From Pseudomonas sp. G.S.17 (GTDB taxonomy: Bacteria; Pseudomonadota; Gammaproteobacteria; Pseudomonadales; Pseudomonadaceae), in contig NZ_CP151076.1 in assembly GCF_038096165.1 (NCBI RefSeq), positions 2,539,501 through 2,603,500 on the forward strand: a stretch of 64,000 nt of DNA, read 5' to 3'. Below the pieces are notes generated by a model. The model was not told the origin of the DNA, searched no databases, and saw only the letters and a list, made by a program, of their open reading frames with translations. Position 1 is the stretch's first letter; each line of letters begins with the position of its first letter. Positions 18,801 through 28,668 of the stretch are shown here, one piece after another. Position numbers and translations under genes: made by a program.

Positions 18801-20192
18801 ATGAGCTTCTCCCACAGCATTGGCGCGATGACCTGGCGCTTTGACAGCCTGCGGGAGTTGCTGGCCAAGGCCAGTCCCGCGCGCTCCGGGGACTTTCTTG
18901 CCGAAATCGCCGCCGCCAGCGACGCTGAGCGAGCGGCAGCGCAGATGGCGCTGGCGGACGTACCGCTCAAGCGGTTCCTCAGCGAGGCGCTGATCCCCTA
19001 CGAGCAGGACGAAGTCACCCGGCTGATCATGGACAGCCATGATTCGGCAGCCTTCTTGCCGGTCAGTCATTTGACCGTCGGCAGCTTTCGCGACTGGTTG
19101 TTGGGCGACGAGGCCACTGAAACCAGCCTTCGGGCGTTGGCGCCGGGGCTGACTCCGGAAATGGTCGCTGCTGTGTCGAAGATCATGCGCGTCCAGGATC
19201 TGGTGCTGGTGGCGCAGAAAATCCGTGTGGTCACGCGTTTTCGCAACACCGTGGGGCTGCGCGGAAGGATGTCGACCCGTCTGCAACCCAATCACCCGAC
19301 CGACGATCCCGCCGGCATTGCCGCCAGCGTTCTCGATGGCCTGCTGTATGGCAACGGCGATGCCATGATCGGCATCAATCCGGCCACCGACAGCGTCAGC
19401 GCCATCAGTGAACTGTTGAAGATGCTCGATGGCGTGATTCGTCACTATGAGATTCCGACTCAATCCTGCGTGCTGACTCACGTCACGTCGTCCATTGCGG
19501 CGATTGAAAAGGGCGTGCCGCTGGATCTGGTGTTCCAGTCGATTGCCGGCACCGAGGCGGCGAACAGCAGTTTCGGTATCAGCCTGGAGATTTTGCGGGA
19601 AGGCCACGAAGCCGGTTTGAGTCTGAACCGGGGCACGCGGGGCAATAACCTGATGTATTTCGAGACCGGGCAGGGCAGCGCGCTGTCGGCCAATGCCCAT
19701 CACGGCGTCGACCAGCAGACCTGCGAGACCCGCGCGTACGCCGTGGCCCGGCATTTCAATCCATTTCTGGTCAACACCGTGGTCGGTTTTATCGGTCCTG
19801 AATACTTGTACAACGGCAAACAGATCATCCGTGCCGGGCTGGAAGATCACTTTTGCGGCAAGCTGCTGGGCGTACCCATGGGTTGCGACATTTGCTACAC
19901 CAACCATGCCGAAGCCGATCAGGACGACATGGACGTGTTGCTGACGTTGCTGGGCGTTGCCGGGATCAACTTCATCATGGGCATTCCCGGTTCCGACGAC
20001 ATCATGCTCAACTACCAGACCACGTCGTTTCACGACGCGCTCTATGCCCGCAAAACCATCGGCTTGCGACCTGCGCCGGAGTTCGAGGAGTGGCTGATCC
20101 GCATGAACATCCTGCGCCAGGATGACGGCGGTGTGCGGCTCGGGCAGGGTATCCCGCCACTCTTCAGCCAGGCGCTGGCAAAACTCAATTGA
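18801..20192 (+). CDS. eutB: Ethanolamine ammonia-lyase large subunit
   Basis: A 463-residue protein, full length for EutB, the catalytic subunit of adenosylcobalamin-dependent ethanolamine ammonia-lyase, which converts ethanolamine to acetaldehyde and ammonia. Conserved blocks include RGRMSTRLQPNHPTDDP, GDAMIGINPATDS, FETGQGSALSANAHHG, GVPMGCDICYTNHAEADQDD and NFIMGIPGSDDIMLNYQTT. ATG 18801 follows AAAGGAAGG; an upstream opening at 18726 lies inside the permease gene. No microcompartment shell genes are nearby, so this is the short eut type used for nitrogen and carbon supply. Cobalamin must be available to the cell. Confidence 0.97.
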   Translation: MSFSHSIGAMTWRFDSLRELLAKASPARSGDFLAEIAAASDAERAAAQMALADVPLKRFLSEALIPYEQDEVTRLIMDSHDSAAFLPVSHLTVGSFRDWLLGDEATETSLRALAPGLTPEMVAAVSKIMRVQDLVLVAQKIRVVTRFRNTVGLRGRMSTRLQPNHPTDDPAGIAASVLDGLLYGNGDAMIGINPATDSVSAISELLKMLDGVIRHYEIPTQSCVLTHVTSSIAAIEKGVPLDLVFQSIAGTEAANSSFGISLEILREGHEAGLSLNRGTRGNNLMYFETGQGSALSANAHHGVDQQTCETRAYAVARHFNPFLVNTVVGFIGPEYLYNGKQIIRAGLEDHFCGKLLGVPMGCDICYTNHAEADQDDMDVLLTLLGVAGINFIMGIPGSDDIMLNYQTTSFHDALYARKTIGLRPAPEFEEWLIRMNILRQDDGGVRLGQGIPPLFSQALAKLN

Positions 20193-20201
20193 GGGATGAC
20201 C

Positions 20202-21020
20202 ATGAGGGATGACCCGAAAACTCCCGTTCAGGCCGATGCCTGGAGCCAGTTACGTTCGCTGACTTCAGCGCGCATCGCCTTGGGTCACGCGGGCACCAGC
20301 CTGCCCACTGCGGCGCAGCTGGACTTCCAGTTCGCCCATGCTCAGGCGCGCGATGCGGTGCACCTGGCATTCGACCACGCGGCATTGACTGAAAAATTGC
20401 AGTCCCGCGGCCGGGAAGTGCTGACGTTGCACAGCTCTGCGGCTGATCGTAATCAGTACCTGCAGCGGCCTGACCTCGGTCGCCGATTGTCCGCTGATTC
20501 GGCCGGGCAACTGAGCGCCTATGCCCAGGACCAGGCGCAGGGTTTTGATCTGGCGCTGGTGGTGGCTGATGGTTTGTCGGCTTTGGCGGTGCATCGGCAC
20601 AGCCCGACAATGCTCGAACGCATCGACGAACTGGCCGCCGAGCAAGGCTGGAGCCTGGCGCCGGTGGTGCTGGTGGAGCAGGGCAGAGTTGCCGTGGCCG
20701 ATGAAGTCGGTGAACTGCTTAATGCGCGAATGGTGGTAATTCTGATCGGTGAGCGGCCTGGGCTCAGTTCGCCGGACAGCCTTGGCCTGTACTTCACCTT
20801 CGCGCCTCGCGTGGGTTTGAACGATGCGGCGCGCAACTGCATCTCCAATGTGCGCCTGGAAGGCATGAGCTACCCGATGGCCGCGCATAAATTGCTGTAC
20901 CTGATGCGTGAAGCCTGGCGACGGCAGTTGTCGGGCGTCAATCTCAAGGACGATGCGCAGGTGCATACGCTGGACGCCGATGTTCCGACGGGCAAGGGTA
21001 ATTTCCTTCTCAAGCAATGA
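20202..21020 (+). CDS. eutC: Ethanolamine ammonia-lyase small subunit
   Basis: A 272-residue EutC, partner of EutB in the B12-dependent lyase. Typical stretches are [58 protein letters not shown] and [20 protein letters not shown]. Two ATGs are 6 bases apart (20196, 20202); the second leaves 6 bases after GAGGG, so I prefer it. The stop of eutB is 9 bases upstream. The expected aldehyde dehydrogenase that would oxidise the acetaldehyde is not adjacent. The gene is followed directly by the REPIN array. Confidence 0.95.
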   Translation: MRDDPKTPVQADAWSQLRSLTSARIALGHAGTSLPTAAQLDFQFAHAQARDAVHLAFDHAALTEKLQSRGREVLTLHSSAADRNQYLQRPDLGRRLSADSAGQLSAYAQDQAQGFDLALVVADGLSALAVHRHSPTMLERIDELAAEQGWSLAPVVLVEQGRVAVADEVGELLNARMVVILIGERPGLSSPDSLGLYFTFAPRVGLNDAARNCISNVRLEGMSYPMAAHKLLYLMREAWRRQLSGVNLKDDAQVHTLDADVPTGKGNFLLKQ

Positions 21021-21093
21021 ATTGGAGACAATCTCCTGTCGCGCAGCAAACACTGCCCTCACTCCTAAATAGCGTCGGCAACTCGCGATAAAT

Positions 21094-21729
21094 GTAGGAC
21101 CGGCCTTGTCCGGGAAGGCGGCGGGCCTACCGAGGAAGATCTTCAGCGCTTGCGCTGGCGCTTTCGGGGACAAGTCCCCTCCTACCGGGTTGTGTTGATT
21201 CGGTAGGACCGGACTTGTCCGGGAAGGCGTTGGGTCTGCCGAGGAAGATCTTCAGCGTTCACACCGGCCTTTTCGGGGACAAGTCCCCTCCTACCGGGTT
21301 GTGTTGATTCGGTAGGGCCGGACTTGTCCGGGAAGGCGTTGGGTCTGCCGAGGAAGATCTTCAGCGCTTGCGCTGGCGCTTTCGGGGACAAGTCCCCTCC
21401 TACCGGGTTGTGTTGATTCGGTAGGACCGGACTTGTCCGGGAAGGCGCTGGGTCTGCCGAGGAAGATCTGCAGCGCTTGCACTGGCGCTTTCGGGGACAA
21501 GTCCCCTTCTACCGGGTTGTATAGCTCGGTAGGACCGGACTTGTCCGGGAAAGCGTTGGGTCTGCCGAGGAAGATCTTCAGCGTTCACACCGGCCTCTTC
21601 GGGGACAAGTCCCCTCCTACCGGGTTGTGTTGATTCGGTAGGACCGGACTTGTCCGGGAAGGCGCTGGGTCTGCCGAGGAAGATCTGCAGCGCTTGCACT
21701 GGCGCTTTCGGGGACAAGTCCCCTGCTAC
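21094..21729. repeat. Tandem array of six REPINs
   Basis: Six units with a 109-bp period (one 108), starting near 21094, 21203, 21312, 21421, 21529 and 21638. Each unit is two REP hairpins facing each other: CCGGACTTGTCCGG on one side and GGGGACAAGTCCCC on the other, both perfect 6-bp stems (unit 1 departs slightly in its first REP), with a ~17-base spacer CGGGTTGTGTTGATTCG between units. The central loops come in two forms, CAGCGCTTGCGCTGG-like (units 1, 3, 4, 6) and CAGCGTTCACACCGG (units 2, 5), so blocks have been copied within the array. REPINs are non-autonomous elements mobilised by RAYT transposases; no RAYT gene is in the window. The array separates eutC from the next gene and could stop or stabilise transcripts. 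Confidence 0.93.
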
Positions 21730-21831
21730 AGATATTGCTTAAGCGCAGGAAATATCTCATCCAAGGTAGCTATAAATCGAAACTTATCGCACCCTGATGT
21801 CAAATGGATGGCCTTCGGATAAACGCTGGCG

Positions 21832-23460
21832 ATGAGAAGTAAATATTATCTGGCTGTGAATCGCCCACGCCTCTTCAACAGCATCGTCACCCGACTCTTG
21901 CTATTGGCTCTGTGCATCATTATTTCCGGCGCGGTGTTGCGTGGTTACGTATTGAGCAACTTCCTGCGTGAAGATCTGGCTGCCACGGTGCAGCGCCAGC
22001 AGCTGGCCCTGGCGAGTTACGTGGCGCAGGATGTCGACAGCAAGATTCTACAACGTCAACGTTTGCTGGAACGGCTGGCTGCCGATATGTCCCAGGTTTC
22101 ACTGGCAGAACCCGGACAACTTCAAGCCTGGTTGAACGAGCGTTACGACTATCAGACGCTGTTCTCTGGTATTGCCGTCATCAATACCCAAGGACGTTTG
22201 CTGACCAGTGCTCCGTTGCTGGATGGCCAACGTGATCCTGATTATGCCGAGCGCGATTACCTTCAAGCGGCATTGGCGGGTCGGCCGTCTGTCGGAAGTC
22301 CACAACCCGACACTGCTGGTAATGGGCCGCTGATTCCCATTGCTGTGCCGGTAAAAAAACCGAACGGTGAAATTGCGGCAGTGCTGGTGGGGAGCACAGC
22401 ACTTGCAGCAGCTGGTTTTCTTGATTCGCTGTTCCACAATCGAATGGGTGAGACCGGTAGCGGGTTCGCGTTGGTGTTCCCCCGGGATAAACAGTTTGTC
22501 GAGTCGTCGCAACTTCCAATGACTCTCAAGCCAGTTGCCGAGCCCAGCGTCGATACGCTGAATGATCGGGCCATGGCGGGGTTTCGCGGGGCGGGAGTCA
22601 CCGTCAACGCCGAAGGCACCGAGGAAGTTGCAGCGATGGCTTCTGTTGCAAGTGCGGGCTGGTATGTTGTGGCGCGTGTGCCGGGTAGCGAAGCGTTTGC
22701 GACGGTCAATCGCCTGCAGCATTTTTTGCTCAAAGGTGTTTTATTTGCGGTTCTGGTGTTTGGCACGCTGTCGGCGTTGGGTATCTATCTGGTCTTTCGG
22801 CAGTTGTTCACGGCTGCGGCACAAGCGGACCGTATGACGCGGGGCGAACAACCGTTGGCGCCCTTGCCGGTTATTCGCGACGACGAAATCGGGCATCTGA
22901 TTTCGGCGTTCAATCGTCTTTTACTTAAATTGAATGCCAAACAAGCCGAACTGGAGCGCATGGCGCATCACGATGCCTTGACCAACTTGCCCAATCGGGC
23001 GTATCTCTCCCGACGCTTGCGCGAGTCACTGGCGCTGGCGCAGCGCAAGCAGAGTCATGTGGGCCTGTTGTTCATGGACCTGGATGGCTTCAAAGGTATC
23101 AATGACAGCCTGGGGCACGATGCTGGCGACGAAGTGTTGCGCCAGGTCGCCATGCGCTTCGCCAGCGTGGTGCGCGAGGCCGATACGCTGGCGCGCATTG
23201 GCGGCGATGAGTTTGTGGTGCTGCTCGGTGACCTTGGACCCGATGCCGAAACCACTGTCAGCGCCGTGGCCGTCAAGTGCATCGATGTCTTGAGTACGCC
23301 GTTTTATCTGGCCGGTACGGTTTGCGTGGTAGGCGTGTCGATCGGAATTTCCTGGGGTGACGGAAACAGTTCTGAAAGCTCATTGCTACTGGCTGCGGAT
23401 CGGGTCATGTACCAGGTCAAGAAAACCGGCCGGGGCCGGTTCTTGAGTTCCAGGGTCTGA
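21832..23460 (+). CDS. Membrane diguanylate cyclase (dCache-HAMP-GGDEF)
   Basis: A 542-residue protein making cyclic-di-GMP. One membrane helix lies near residues 21-40 and another near 297-317; the ~255 residues between form a periplasmic dCache-type sensor (SGIAVINTQGRLLTSAP). A HAMP-like stretch follows, then the catalytic domain from ~385 with HDALTNLPNRAYL, FMDLDGFKGINDSLGHDAGD and the intact active site ARIGGDEFVVLL. An inhibitory I-site RxxD (READ) lies five residues before GGDEF, so product feedback is expected. No EAL domain follows. The gene runs convergently into a broken chemoreceptor 11 bases away. The ribosome site is weak. Confidence 0.94.
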   Translation: MRSKYYLAVNRPRLFNSIVTRLLLLALCIIISGAVLRGYVLSNFLREDLAATVQRQQLALASYVAQDVDSKILQRQRLLERLAADMSQVSLAEPGQLQAWLNERYDYQTLFSGIAVINTQGRLLTSAPLLDGQRDPDYAERDYLQAALAGRPSVGSPQPDTAGNGPLIPIAVPVKKPNGEIAAVLVGSTALAAAGFLDSLFHNRMGETGSGFALVFPRDKQFVESSQLPMTLKPVAEPSVDTLNDRAMAGFRGAGVTVNAEGTEEVAAMASVASAGWYVVARVPGSEAFATVNRLQHFLLKGVLFAVLVFGTLSALGIYLVFRQLFTAAAQADRMTRGEQPLAPLPVIRDDEIGHLISAFNRLLLKLNAKQAELERMAHHDALTNLPNRAYLSRRLRESLALAQRKQSHVGLLFMDLDGFKGINDSLGHDAGDEVLRQVAMRFASVVREADTLARIGGDEFVVLLGDLGPDAETTVSAVAVKCIDVLSTPFYLAGTVCVVGVSIGISWGDGNSSESSLLLAADRVMYQVKKTGRGRFLSSRV

Positions 23461-23469
23461 CTAGACCCT
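23452..23469. other. Short hairpin between convergent genes
   Basis: AGGGTCTGACTAGACCCT forms a 7-bp stem with a 4-base loop over the diguanylate cyclase stop codon. There is no U-tract on either strand, so it is a weak candidate for a transcription stop. Confidence 0.3.
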
Positions 23470-25067
23470 GACTAGACCGAAAAGCGCGATACCAGCCTGT
23501 TCAGGTCAACGGCCAACTGCGAGAGCTCGTTACTGGCAATCGAGGTCTGGCTTGCAGCCGATGAACTCTGCACTGAAAGGTCACGAATACTCACCAGGTT
23601 CACATCGACGGAGCGGGCGACTTGCGCCTGTTGTTCCGAGGCGGTGGCGATCAGCATGTTGCGTTCGTTGATGTCGGAGATCGACGCAGTAATCTGCTTG
23701 ATCGCGGCGCCGGCTTCATGAGCAATCAACAAGGTAGAACCGGCTTCAGCGCTGCTTTGCTGCATGGACTGCACTGCTCGTGTGGAGTCTTTCTGGATGC
23801 CCTGGATCATCTGCTCGATTTCCTGGGTCGACGACTGGGTGCGGTGCGCCAACGCTCGCACTTCATCGGCAACAACTGCAAAACCTCGACCTTGTTCGCC
23901 AGCCCGTGCGGCTTCGATGGCGGCGTTCAGCGCCAGCAGGTTGGTCTGCTCGGCAATCGAGCGAATCACGTCCAGCACCTTGGCAATGTTTTGCGCCTGG
24001 TTGGCGAGGCCTTCGACTTCGATACCGGTCTGCGAGACTGTCGCGCTCAGTTTCTCCAGCGATTCAATGGTCTGGCCTACGCGCTCCTGGCCTGTGCGGG
24101 CAGAACGCTCCGATTCCTGGGTGGAATGCGAGGCCGACACGGCATTGCGTGCGACTTCTTCAACCGCAGCGGTCATCTCGTTGACCGCTGCCGCGGCTTG
24201 CTCGGTTTCCATGGTCTGACGCTGAATGCCAGCGGTGGACTCCTTGGTGATCGAGCTCATTTCCTCGGCTGCCGACGCCAGTTGTCCGGATGAATCGGAG
24301 ATATGCTGGATCGTCCCTTTAAGGCTGGCGAGCATTGCGGCTGTCGCGCTTTGCAGTTCGGTGATTTCGTCCGCGCCATTGACGGCAACAGGGGTGCGCA
24401 AGTCGCCGCTGGCGATTTTCTGCGTACTGCCCAACAGTGCCAGGATCGGTCGGCTGATACTGCGGGTGAAGGTGATGGCCACCAGGATCGTAATGATGAT
24501 CGTAATCACACTTAAAGCGATGACGAAGACTTGACCACTCTTGAAGCTCGCGCTGGCGGTTTCGCCTGACTGGATGGCGCCTTTTGCGTTCAGATCTATC
24601 AACTCTGCGAGGGAGGCCTGCAAGGCAACTGCCTGAGGTTTGGTAGTGTCTTGAATGAACACCGCCATTTCCTGATAAGTCTGGGTTTTGCTCAACGTCA
24701 TGAGCTCATCGACTTTGGATTGATACGCTGCCACGTCGGCCGCAACTTTGTTGAACAAATCCAGTTCCCGCGGGCTGGAAATGAGTGGTTTGTAGGCTTC
24801 GACTGTCTGGCTCAGAGTTGATCTCAGGAGCCCGATTTTTTTCAGCGAAGCTTCACCGTGTCGCTTGTCGTCCATCACAAAACGTCTGGCATCCAACCGA
24901 TAAAGGAGCGCGGTAGTTTCAATCTTGCCGACGGCCTGAACACTGGGCAGCCAGTTGCCCTGCAACTCAGTGGCCGAGTCATGGACACCATTGAGTTCGT
25001 AAAGAACCGTACCGGCAAGCGTTATGATCAGCAGGCAGATAACGCCGAAGCTGGGCGGCCGCAAAAA

Positions 25068-26132
25068 CTGAGTGCAACACCTCACCTCAGGTAAGGTGCC
25101 GCCATGTCTTATACCGAACTCAGTATTGAAGAACGCGCCACGATTCAGGTCGGGCAGTACCAGAATCTCAGTCAGCGCGAAATCGCCCGGATGCTGGGCC
25201 GTAGCCCCTCCACGATTAGCCGGGAGCTTCGTCGTAATCGATGTTCCAGCACGGGCTATGCCGCGCTTGCTGCACAAACTCACACCCGTGAGAGGCGCAA
25301 AGTCTGTCGCCCTTCCAGAAAGCTGGTGGTGGGCAACGATCGCTTCGAGTTGGTTATCCACTTGCTCCGAGAGCGCTTTTCTCCTGAGCAAATCGCGGGC
25401 AAGCTGCGGCTTATGAAAATGAACTTTGAAGAAGCCTACGTTTGCCGTGAAACCATCTACAACGCCATCTATGCGCTGCCTGTAGGGCAATTGCGCAAGG
25501 AGTTGATTCAGTGCCTTCGCCAAGGGAAAAGTACGCGAAGACCTCGCTCCGGCGGTGTTGACCGGCGTGGGCAGCTCCCCGAAATGGTCAGCATCCACGT
25601 GCGTCCACCGGAAATCGAAGACCGGCAGATGCCCGGCCACTGGGAAGGCGATTTGATCAAAGGCAAGGACAATGGGTCGGCCGTTGGCACCCTCGTCGAA
25701 CGGACCAGCGGGTATTTGATCCTGGTAAAAATGCGCGATGCCACCGCCACTTCGGCGGTGGAGGGGTTTAGCGCGGCGCTGAACAGCATGCCGTTGGCGG
25801 TGCGTAAAAGCATGACCTATGACCAAGGCCGGGAAATGGCTAAACACGCTGAGATCACGCAAAAAACCGGTGTGGCAATTTACTTTTGTGACCCGCATAG
25901 CCCTTGGCAGCGCGGCAGTAATGAGAACATCAACGGCCTGATTCGCCAGTACCTGCCCAAGGGTACGGATCTGTCGAGACACACTCAGGAAGAGTTGGAT
26001 GCCATTTCTTATCAAATGAATATTCGCCCTCGTAAGCGATTCGGTTTTAAATGCCCGATTGAAGTGATTACCGAGGTCATGGGTATGCATCATCCAGCCC
26101 CGTCTTCAATTCAATAACTGTGTTGCACTCAG
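25068..26132 (+). mobile_element. IS30-family insertion sequence
   Basis: About 1065 bp, bounded by matching inverted ends: CTGAGTGCAACAC at 25068-25080 and GTGTTGCACTCAG at 26120-26132. One transposase gene fills it. The target duplication expected for IS30 (2-3 bp) is not obvious, and the exact ends may be off by 2 bases. It lies inside the codons just before the first membrane helix of a chemoreceptor gene. Confidence 0.9.
25104..26117 (+). CDS. IS30-family transposase
   Basis: A 337-residue transposase. N-terminal helix-turn-helix: [20 protein letters not shown] followed by SRELRRN, the IS30 signature. The DDE catalytic core is visible in [34 protein letters not shown] and [20 protein letters not shown] (Asp, Asp, Glu). 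The frame is intact and full length, so the element may be active. Confidence 0.96.
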   Translation: MSYTELSIEERATIQVGQYQNLSQREIARMLGRSPSTISRELRRNRCSSTGYAALAAQTHTRERRKVCRPSRKLVVGNDRFELVIHLLRERFSPEQIAGKLRLMKMNFEEAYVCRETIYNAIYALPVGQLRKELIQCLRQGKSTRRPRSGGVDRRGQLPEMVSIHVRPPEIEDRQMPGHWEGDLIKGKDNGSAVGTLVERTSGYLILVKMRDATATSAVEGFSAALNSMPLAVRKSMTYDQGREMAKHAEITQKTGVAIYFCDPHSPWQRGSNENINGLIRQYLPKGTDLSRHTQEELDAISYQMNIRPRKRFGFKCPIEVITEVMGMHHPAPSSIQ

Positions 26133-26467
26133 CTCCTGCAACCGCCCTGATTAATGCCCTGGTGGTGAGCCTGATGGTTCTTATTATCATGGTTAAACTC
26201 CTTGGGCGGCAGGTGCAATATTCATGTTCGGTTGGCGACTGGGTATTAGCTTAGGCGGTGATATGTGAAAAATATGCTGGCAGACAACACTTCTATCGAT
26301 GCCCGCACTTTCCTGTTAATACGACACAGCGGCAATAAATGAAGTCACGCTTTTCAGAGTCATCGACTGTCGGTGATGAAACTTTAGCCCGACTGTAAAC
26401 TGAGTTGTTAAGCTTGCTAAGTATTAATTCATTGGGAAACTGTTATCAATGCGTTGTTAATTGAATG

Positions 26468-27424
26468 TCAATCAGTGTCATTAAGTTCCGGGTTCTTGAA
26501 AACCAGTGCTTTTAACCCGCCCTCAACGTGTGCGTCGGGAAATTCGGGCGGGTTTTCCAGGCGTTGTTCGAAGCGCAGCCCCGGCGCCTCGATGGCGGTG
26601 TGGTGAACAAGGAAATCAGACCCCAGGCTTGGATCGTTCATGCAGGCCAGCACTTGTCCGTTGGGCACCAGAAGTTCCGGCATGCGCCGCAGGACTTTTT
26701 GATAATCCTTGTCCAGCAGAAAGCTGCCGCGCTGGAAGGAGGGTGGATCAATGATGATCAAGTCATACGGCCCGGCCCGCTTGACCTTGCCCCAGGATTT
26801 GAACAACTCGTGGCCCAGAAAACTCACCCGGCTTAAATCATGCTCGTTGAGTCGATGATTTTCGCGTCCGCGACTCAAGGCTGCCTTGGCCATGTCCAGA
26901 TTGACCACATGCTCGGCACCGCCGGCAATGGCCGCCACCGAGAAGCCACAGGTATAGGCAAACAGGTTCAGCACGCGCTTGCCTTGGGCCTGGGCGCGAA
27001 CCCAGTCCCGGCCATAACGCATGTCCAGGAACAACCCGCAGTTTTGTTTCTTGCCCAGATCGACCTTGAAACGCAGGCCGTTTTCGCTGATCAGCCATTC
27101 CTCGACCTTTTCGCCCAACAGCCACTGAGTCGGACTTTCCGGCAGATAGCGGTGTTGCAGCAGCAGCGTATGTGCCTGGCTGCGCTGCCATTGCGCGCTG
27201 TGGGTCAGCTCTTCAAGCAGTACGGTCAGCGCTTGCAGCTCCGTGGGTTCTGGCTCACGGAACAGCGACACCAGCAGCACGCCTTGCAGCCAGTCGGCGG
27301 TTAGCTGCTCCAGCCCCGGCCACATTCGCCCGCGCCCGTGAAACAGGCGCCGTGTCTCGTCTGGCGCGGTGTCGAGGGCGTGGAGCAGATGTTGCTTGAG
27401 GGTGGCGAGTGCTTCGGAGTTCAT
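26468..27424 (-). CDS. Class I SAM-dependent methyltransferase (rRNA-type)
   Basis: A 318-residue Rossmann-fold methyltransferase resembling the catalytic half of the 23S rRNA RlmK/RlmI enzymes. The SAM site is VLNLFAYTCGFSVAAIAGGA, with the acidic end of strand two in NLDMAKAALSRG and the catalytic motif DLIIIDPPSFQRGSF. The N-terminal ~100 residues are helical and lack the PUA domain of RlmI, so the substrate is uncertain; a nucleic acid or translation-linked target is likely. I chose ATG 27424 over an in-frame TTG at 27436. Transcribed alone; the gene before it on the same strand starts 60 bases away. Confidence 0.85.
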   Translation of the reverse strand: MNSEALATLKQHLLHALDTAPDETRRLFHGRGRMWPGLEQLTADWLQGVLLVSLFREPEPTELQALTVLLEELTHSAQWQRSQAHTLLLQHRYLPESPTQWLLGEKVEEWLISENGLRFKVDLGKKQNCGLFLDMRYGRDWVRAQAQGKRVLNLFAYTCGFSVAAIAGGAEHVVNLDMAKAALSRGRENHRLNEHDLSRVSFLGHELFKSWGKVKRAGPYDLIIIDPPSFQRGSFLLDKDYQKVLRRMPELLVPNGQVLACMNDPSLGSDFLVHHTAIEAPGLRFEQRLENPPEFPDAHVEGGLKALVFKNPELNDTD

Positions 27425-27485
27425 GGCGGCGATCAAGATGGAAAGGCGCGCATGTTAAACGTTCTGGCTGGAGGGCGCGCGGGCA

Positions 27486-28415
27486 TCAGGTGCCAATGAT
27501 ATACAGGCACACCGAAAGGGTGATCAGCGAACCGAGGGTCGACACCAGAATCGTGCTCGACACCAGCGAGGCCTCGCGTTTGTAGTATTCGGCGAGCATG
27601 AATGGCCCGGTGCCGGTAGGCAGGGCGCTGAGCAGCAGGGCGGCATTGGCCCAAAGCCGGGGCACGTCGAACACATGGAACACCAAAACCCAAGTCAGTA
27701 AAGGGTGGGCCACAAGTTTGATCAACACCAGCTGCGACGTGCCGTGACGTGGGCCTTGTTGTTTTTCCGCGAGGAACAGCCCCAGGGAAATCAACGCGCA
27801 GGGCGTGGTGGCGGCGCCGAGCAAACTGAGGAATTTTTCCAGCGCGCCCGGCAGCGGAGCGCCATGCCAGGCCCAGAGCGCGCCGAGCAACGGCGAGACC
27901 ACCAATGGGTTTTTTGCCAGCGCCAGGAATACTTTCAGGGCTATGCGATGGGGTTTGCGCTCGGTTTGCAGGCCGATCTCGATGCAGACCAGCGCCAAAG
28001 CGAATAACACGCAGACCACCAGCAGCGAGGCAATCAGCGCCGGTTCCAGACCGCCTTGGCCCAGCACCATCACGCACAGTGGAATGCCGATATAACCGGT
28101 GTTGGCATACGAGGCACCTAGCGCGTCGATGCTCGCGTCCACCAGATTGGCGGACTTGCGCCAGCGCAGCAGCAAGGTAAACGCGAACACCGCCAGCGTG
28201 CTGATGATGAACGCGAGGACGAATCCGGGATGCCAGATCTGCTCCCAGGTGGCAGTGGCTGTCACGCTGAACAGCAGCGCAGGCAGGCACAACCAAACCA
28301 CCATTCGGTTGATCTCAGAAGCCGCGTTCGGCCCCAGGCGGTTGGTGCGACGACAAACGAAACCCACCAGTATCAGGGCGAAAATCGGCAGTAATACATT
28401 GAGTACGGATGACAT
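27486..28415 (-). CDS. AEC-family transporter
   Basis: A 309-residue integral membrane protein with ten predicted helices, matching the auxin efflux carrier (AEC) superfamily, which in bacteria moves organic acids such as malate or malonate. Typical features: start SVLNVLLPIFALILVGFVCR, central YANTGYIGIPLCVMVLGQGG, and C-terminal half NAALLLSALPTGTGPFMLAE. ATG 28415 was chosen because family members begin directly at the first helix; a longer opening at 28451 adds an unrelated Cys-containing head. Substrate unknown. Confidence 0.9.
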   Translation of the reverse strand: MSSVLNVLLPIFALILVGFVCRRTNRLGPNAASEINRMVVWLCLPALLFSVTATATWEQIWHPGFVLAFIISTLAVFAFTLLLRWRKSANLVDASIDALGASYANTGYIGIPLCVMVLGQGGLEPALIASLLVVCVLFALALVCIEIGLQTERKPHRIALKVFLALAKNPLVVSPLLGALWAWHGAPLPGALEKFLSLLGAATTPCALISLGLFLAEKQQGPRHGTSQLVLIKLVAHPLLTWVLVFHVFDVPRLWANAALLLSALPTGTGPFMLAEYYKREASLVSSTILVSTLGSLITLSVCLYIIGT

Positions 28416-28553
28416 CCAGACCTTGCCTGTGCAACGCGAACAAGCCGGCAAGGTTAGGGCTGTAAATCGTTAGCGTCCAATCTATTTTCTCGACACCGGT
28501 GCCAGGATTGCGGCGTTCAGCGGTCGGGTGAGGGTGGATTGAACGTGACCAGG

Positions 28554-28579
28554 CAGGAGCGAACTTGTTCGCGAGGCGA
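28554..28579. repeat. Single REP element
   Basis: CAGGAGCGAACTTGTTCGCGAGGCG, a Pseudomonas-type REP with a perfect GCGAAC-TT-GTTCGC hairpin. Only one copy, not a REPIN pair. It lies between the divergent AEC transporter and selD. Confidence 0.7.
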
Positions 28580-28668
28580 TGTTCCGGTTGGCCACAGATT
28601 CGTCGGCCACGTCCGTTTGATCGATGGGCTCTGTTAGGATTGCGGGCTAGATATCACGAGGTGCATGT

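Larger units (their letters stand above)
23472..26190 (-). pseudogene. Chemoreceptor gene split by IS30-family element
   Basis: The start survives upstream of the insertion: ATG at 26190, with AAGGAG nine bases before it, reads MIIRTIRLTTRALIRAVAG, a typical receptor N-terminus. The rest, 25067 down to 23472 (about 532 codons), resumes at [19 protein letters not shown] in the first membrane helix. It continues through a ~150-residue periplasmic four-helix sensor, second helix ([19 protein letters not shown]), HAMP, and signalling hairpin with [19 protein letters not shown], ending SRFSV. The first helix is separated from its start, so no membrane-anchored receptor can be made. The 3' part stays open through the antisense strand of the element, giving a long artefactual frame up to 26093. 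Ligand unknown. Confidence 0.88.

Noticed and set aside
18681..20033. A 450-codon minus-strand frame
   Set aside because: Shadow of eutB; no recognisable protein features.
21182..21717. Repeated frames beginning MSPKAP in the 21-kb repeats
   Set aside because: They arise from the REPIN units; sequence repeats with the array and has no ribosome sites.
21094..21729. CRISPR array
   Set aside because: Units are 109 bp of nearly identical sequence with no unique spacers, and no cas genes are near.
23472..26093. An 873-codon open frame on the minus strand
   Set aside because: Its first ~345 codons are the antisense strand of the IS30 transposase; only the remainder is a real chemoreceptor fragment.
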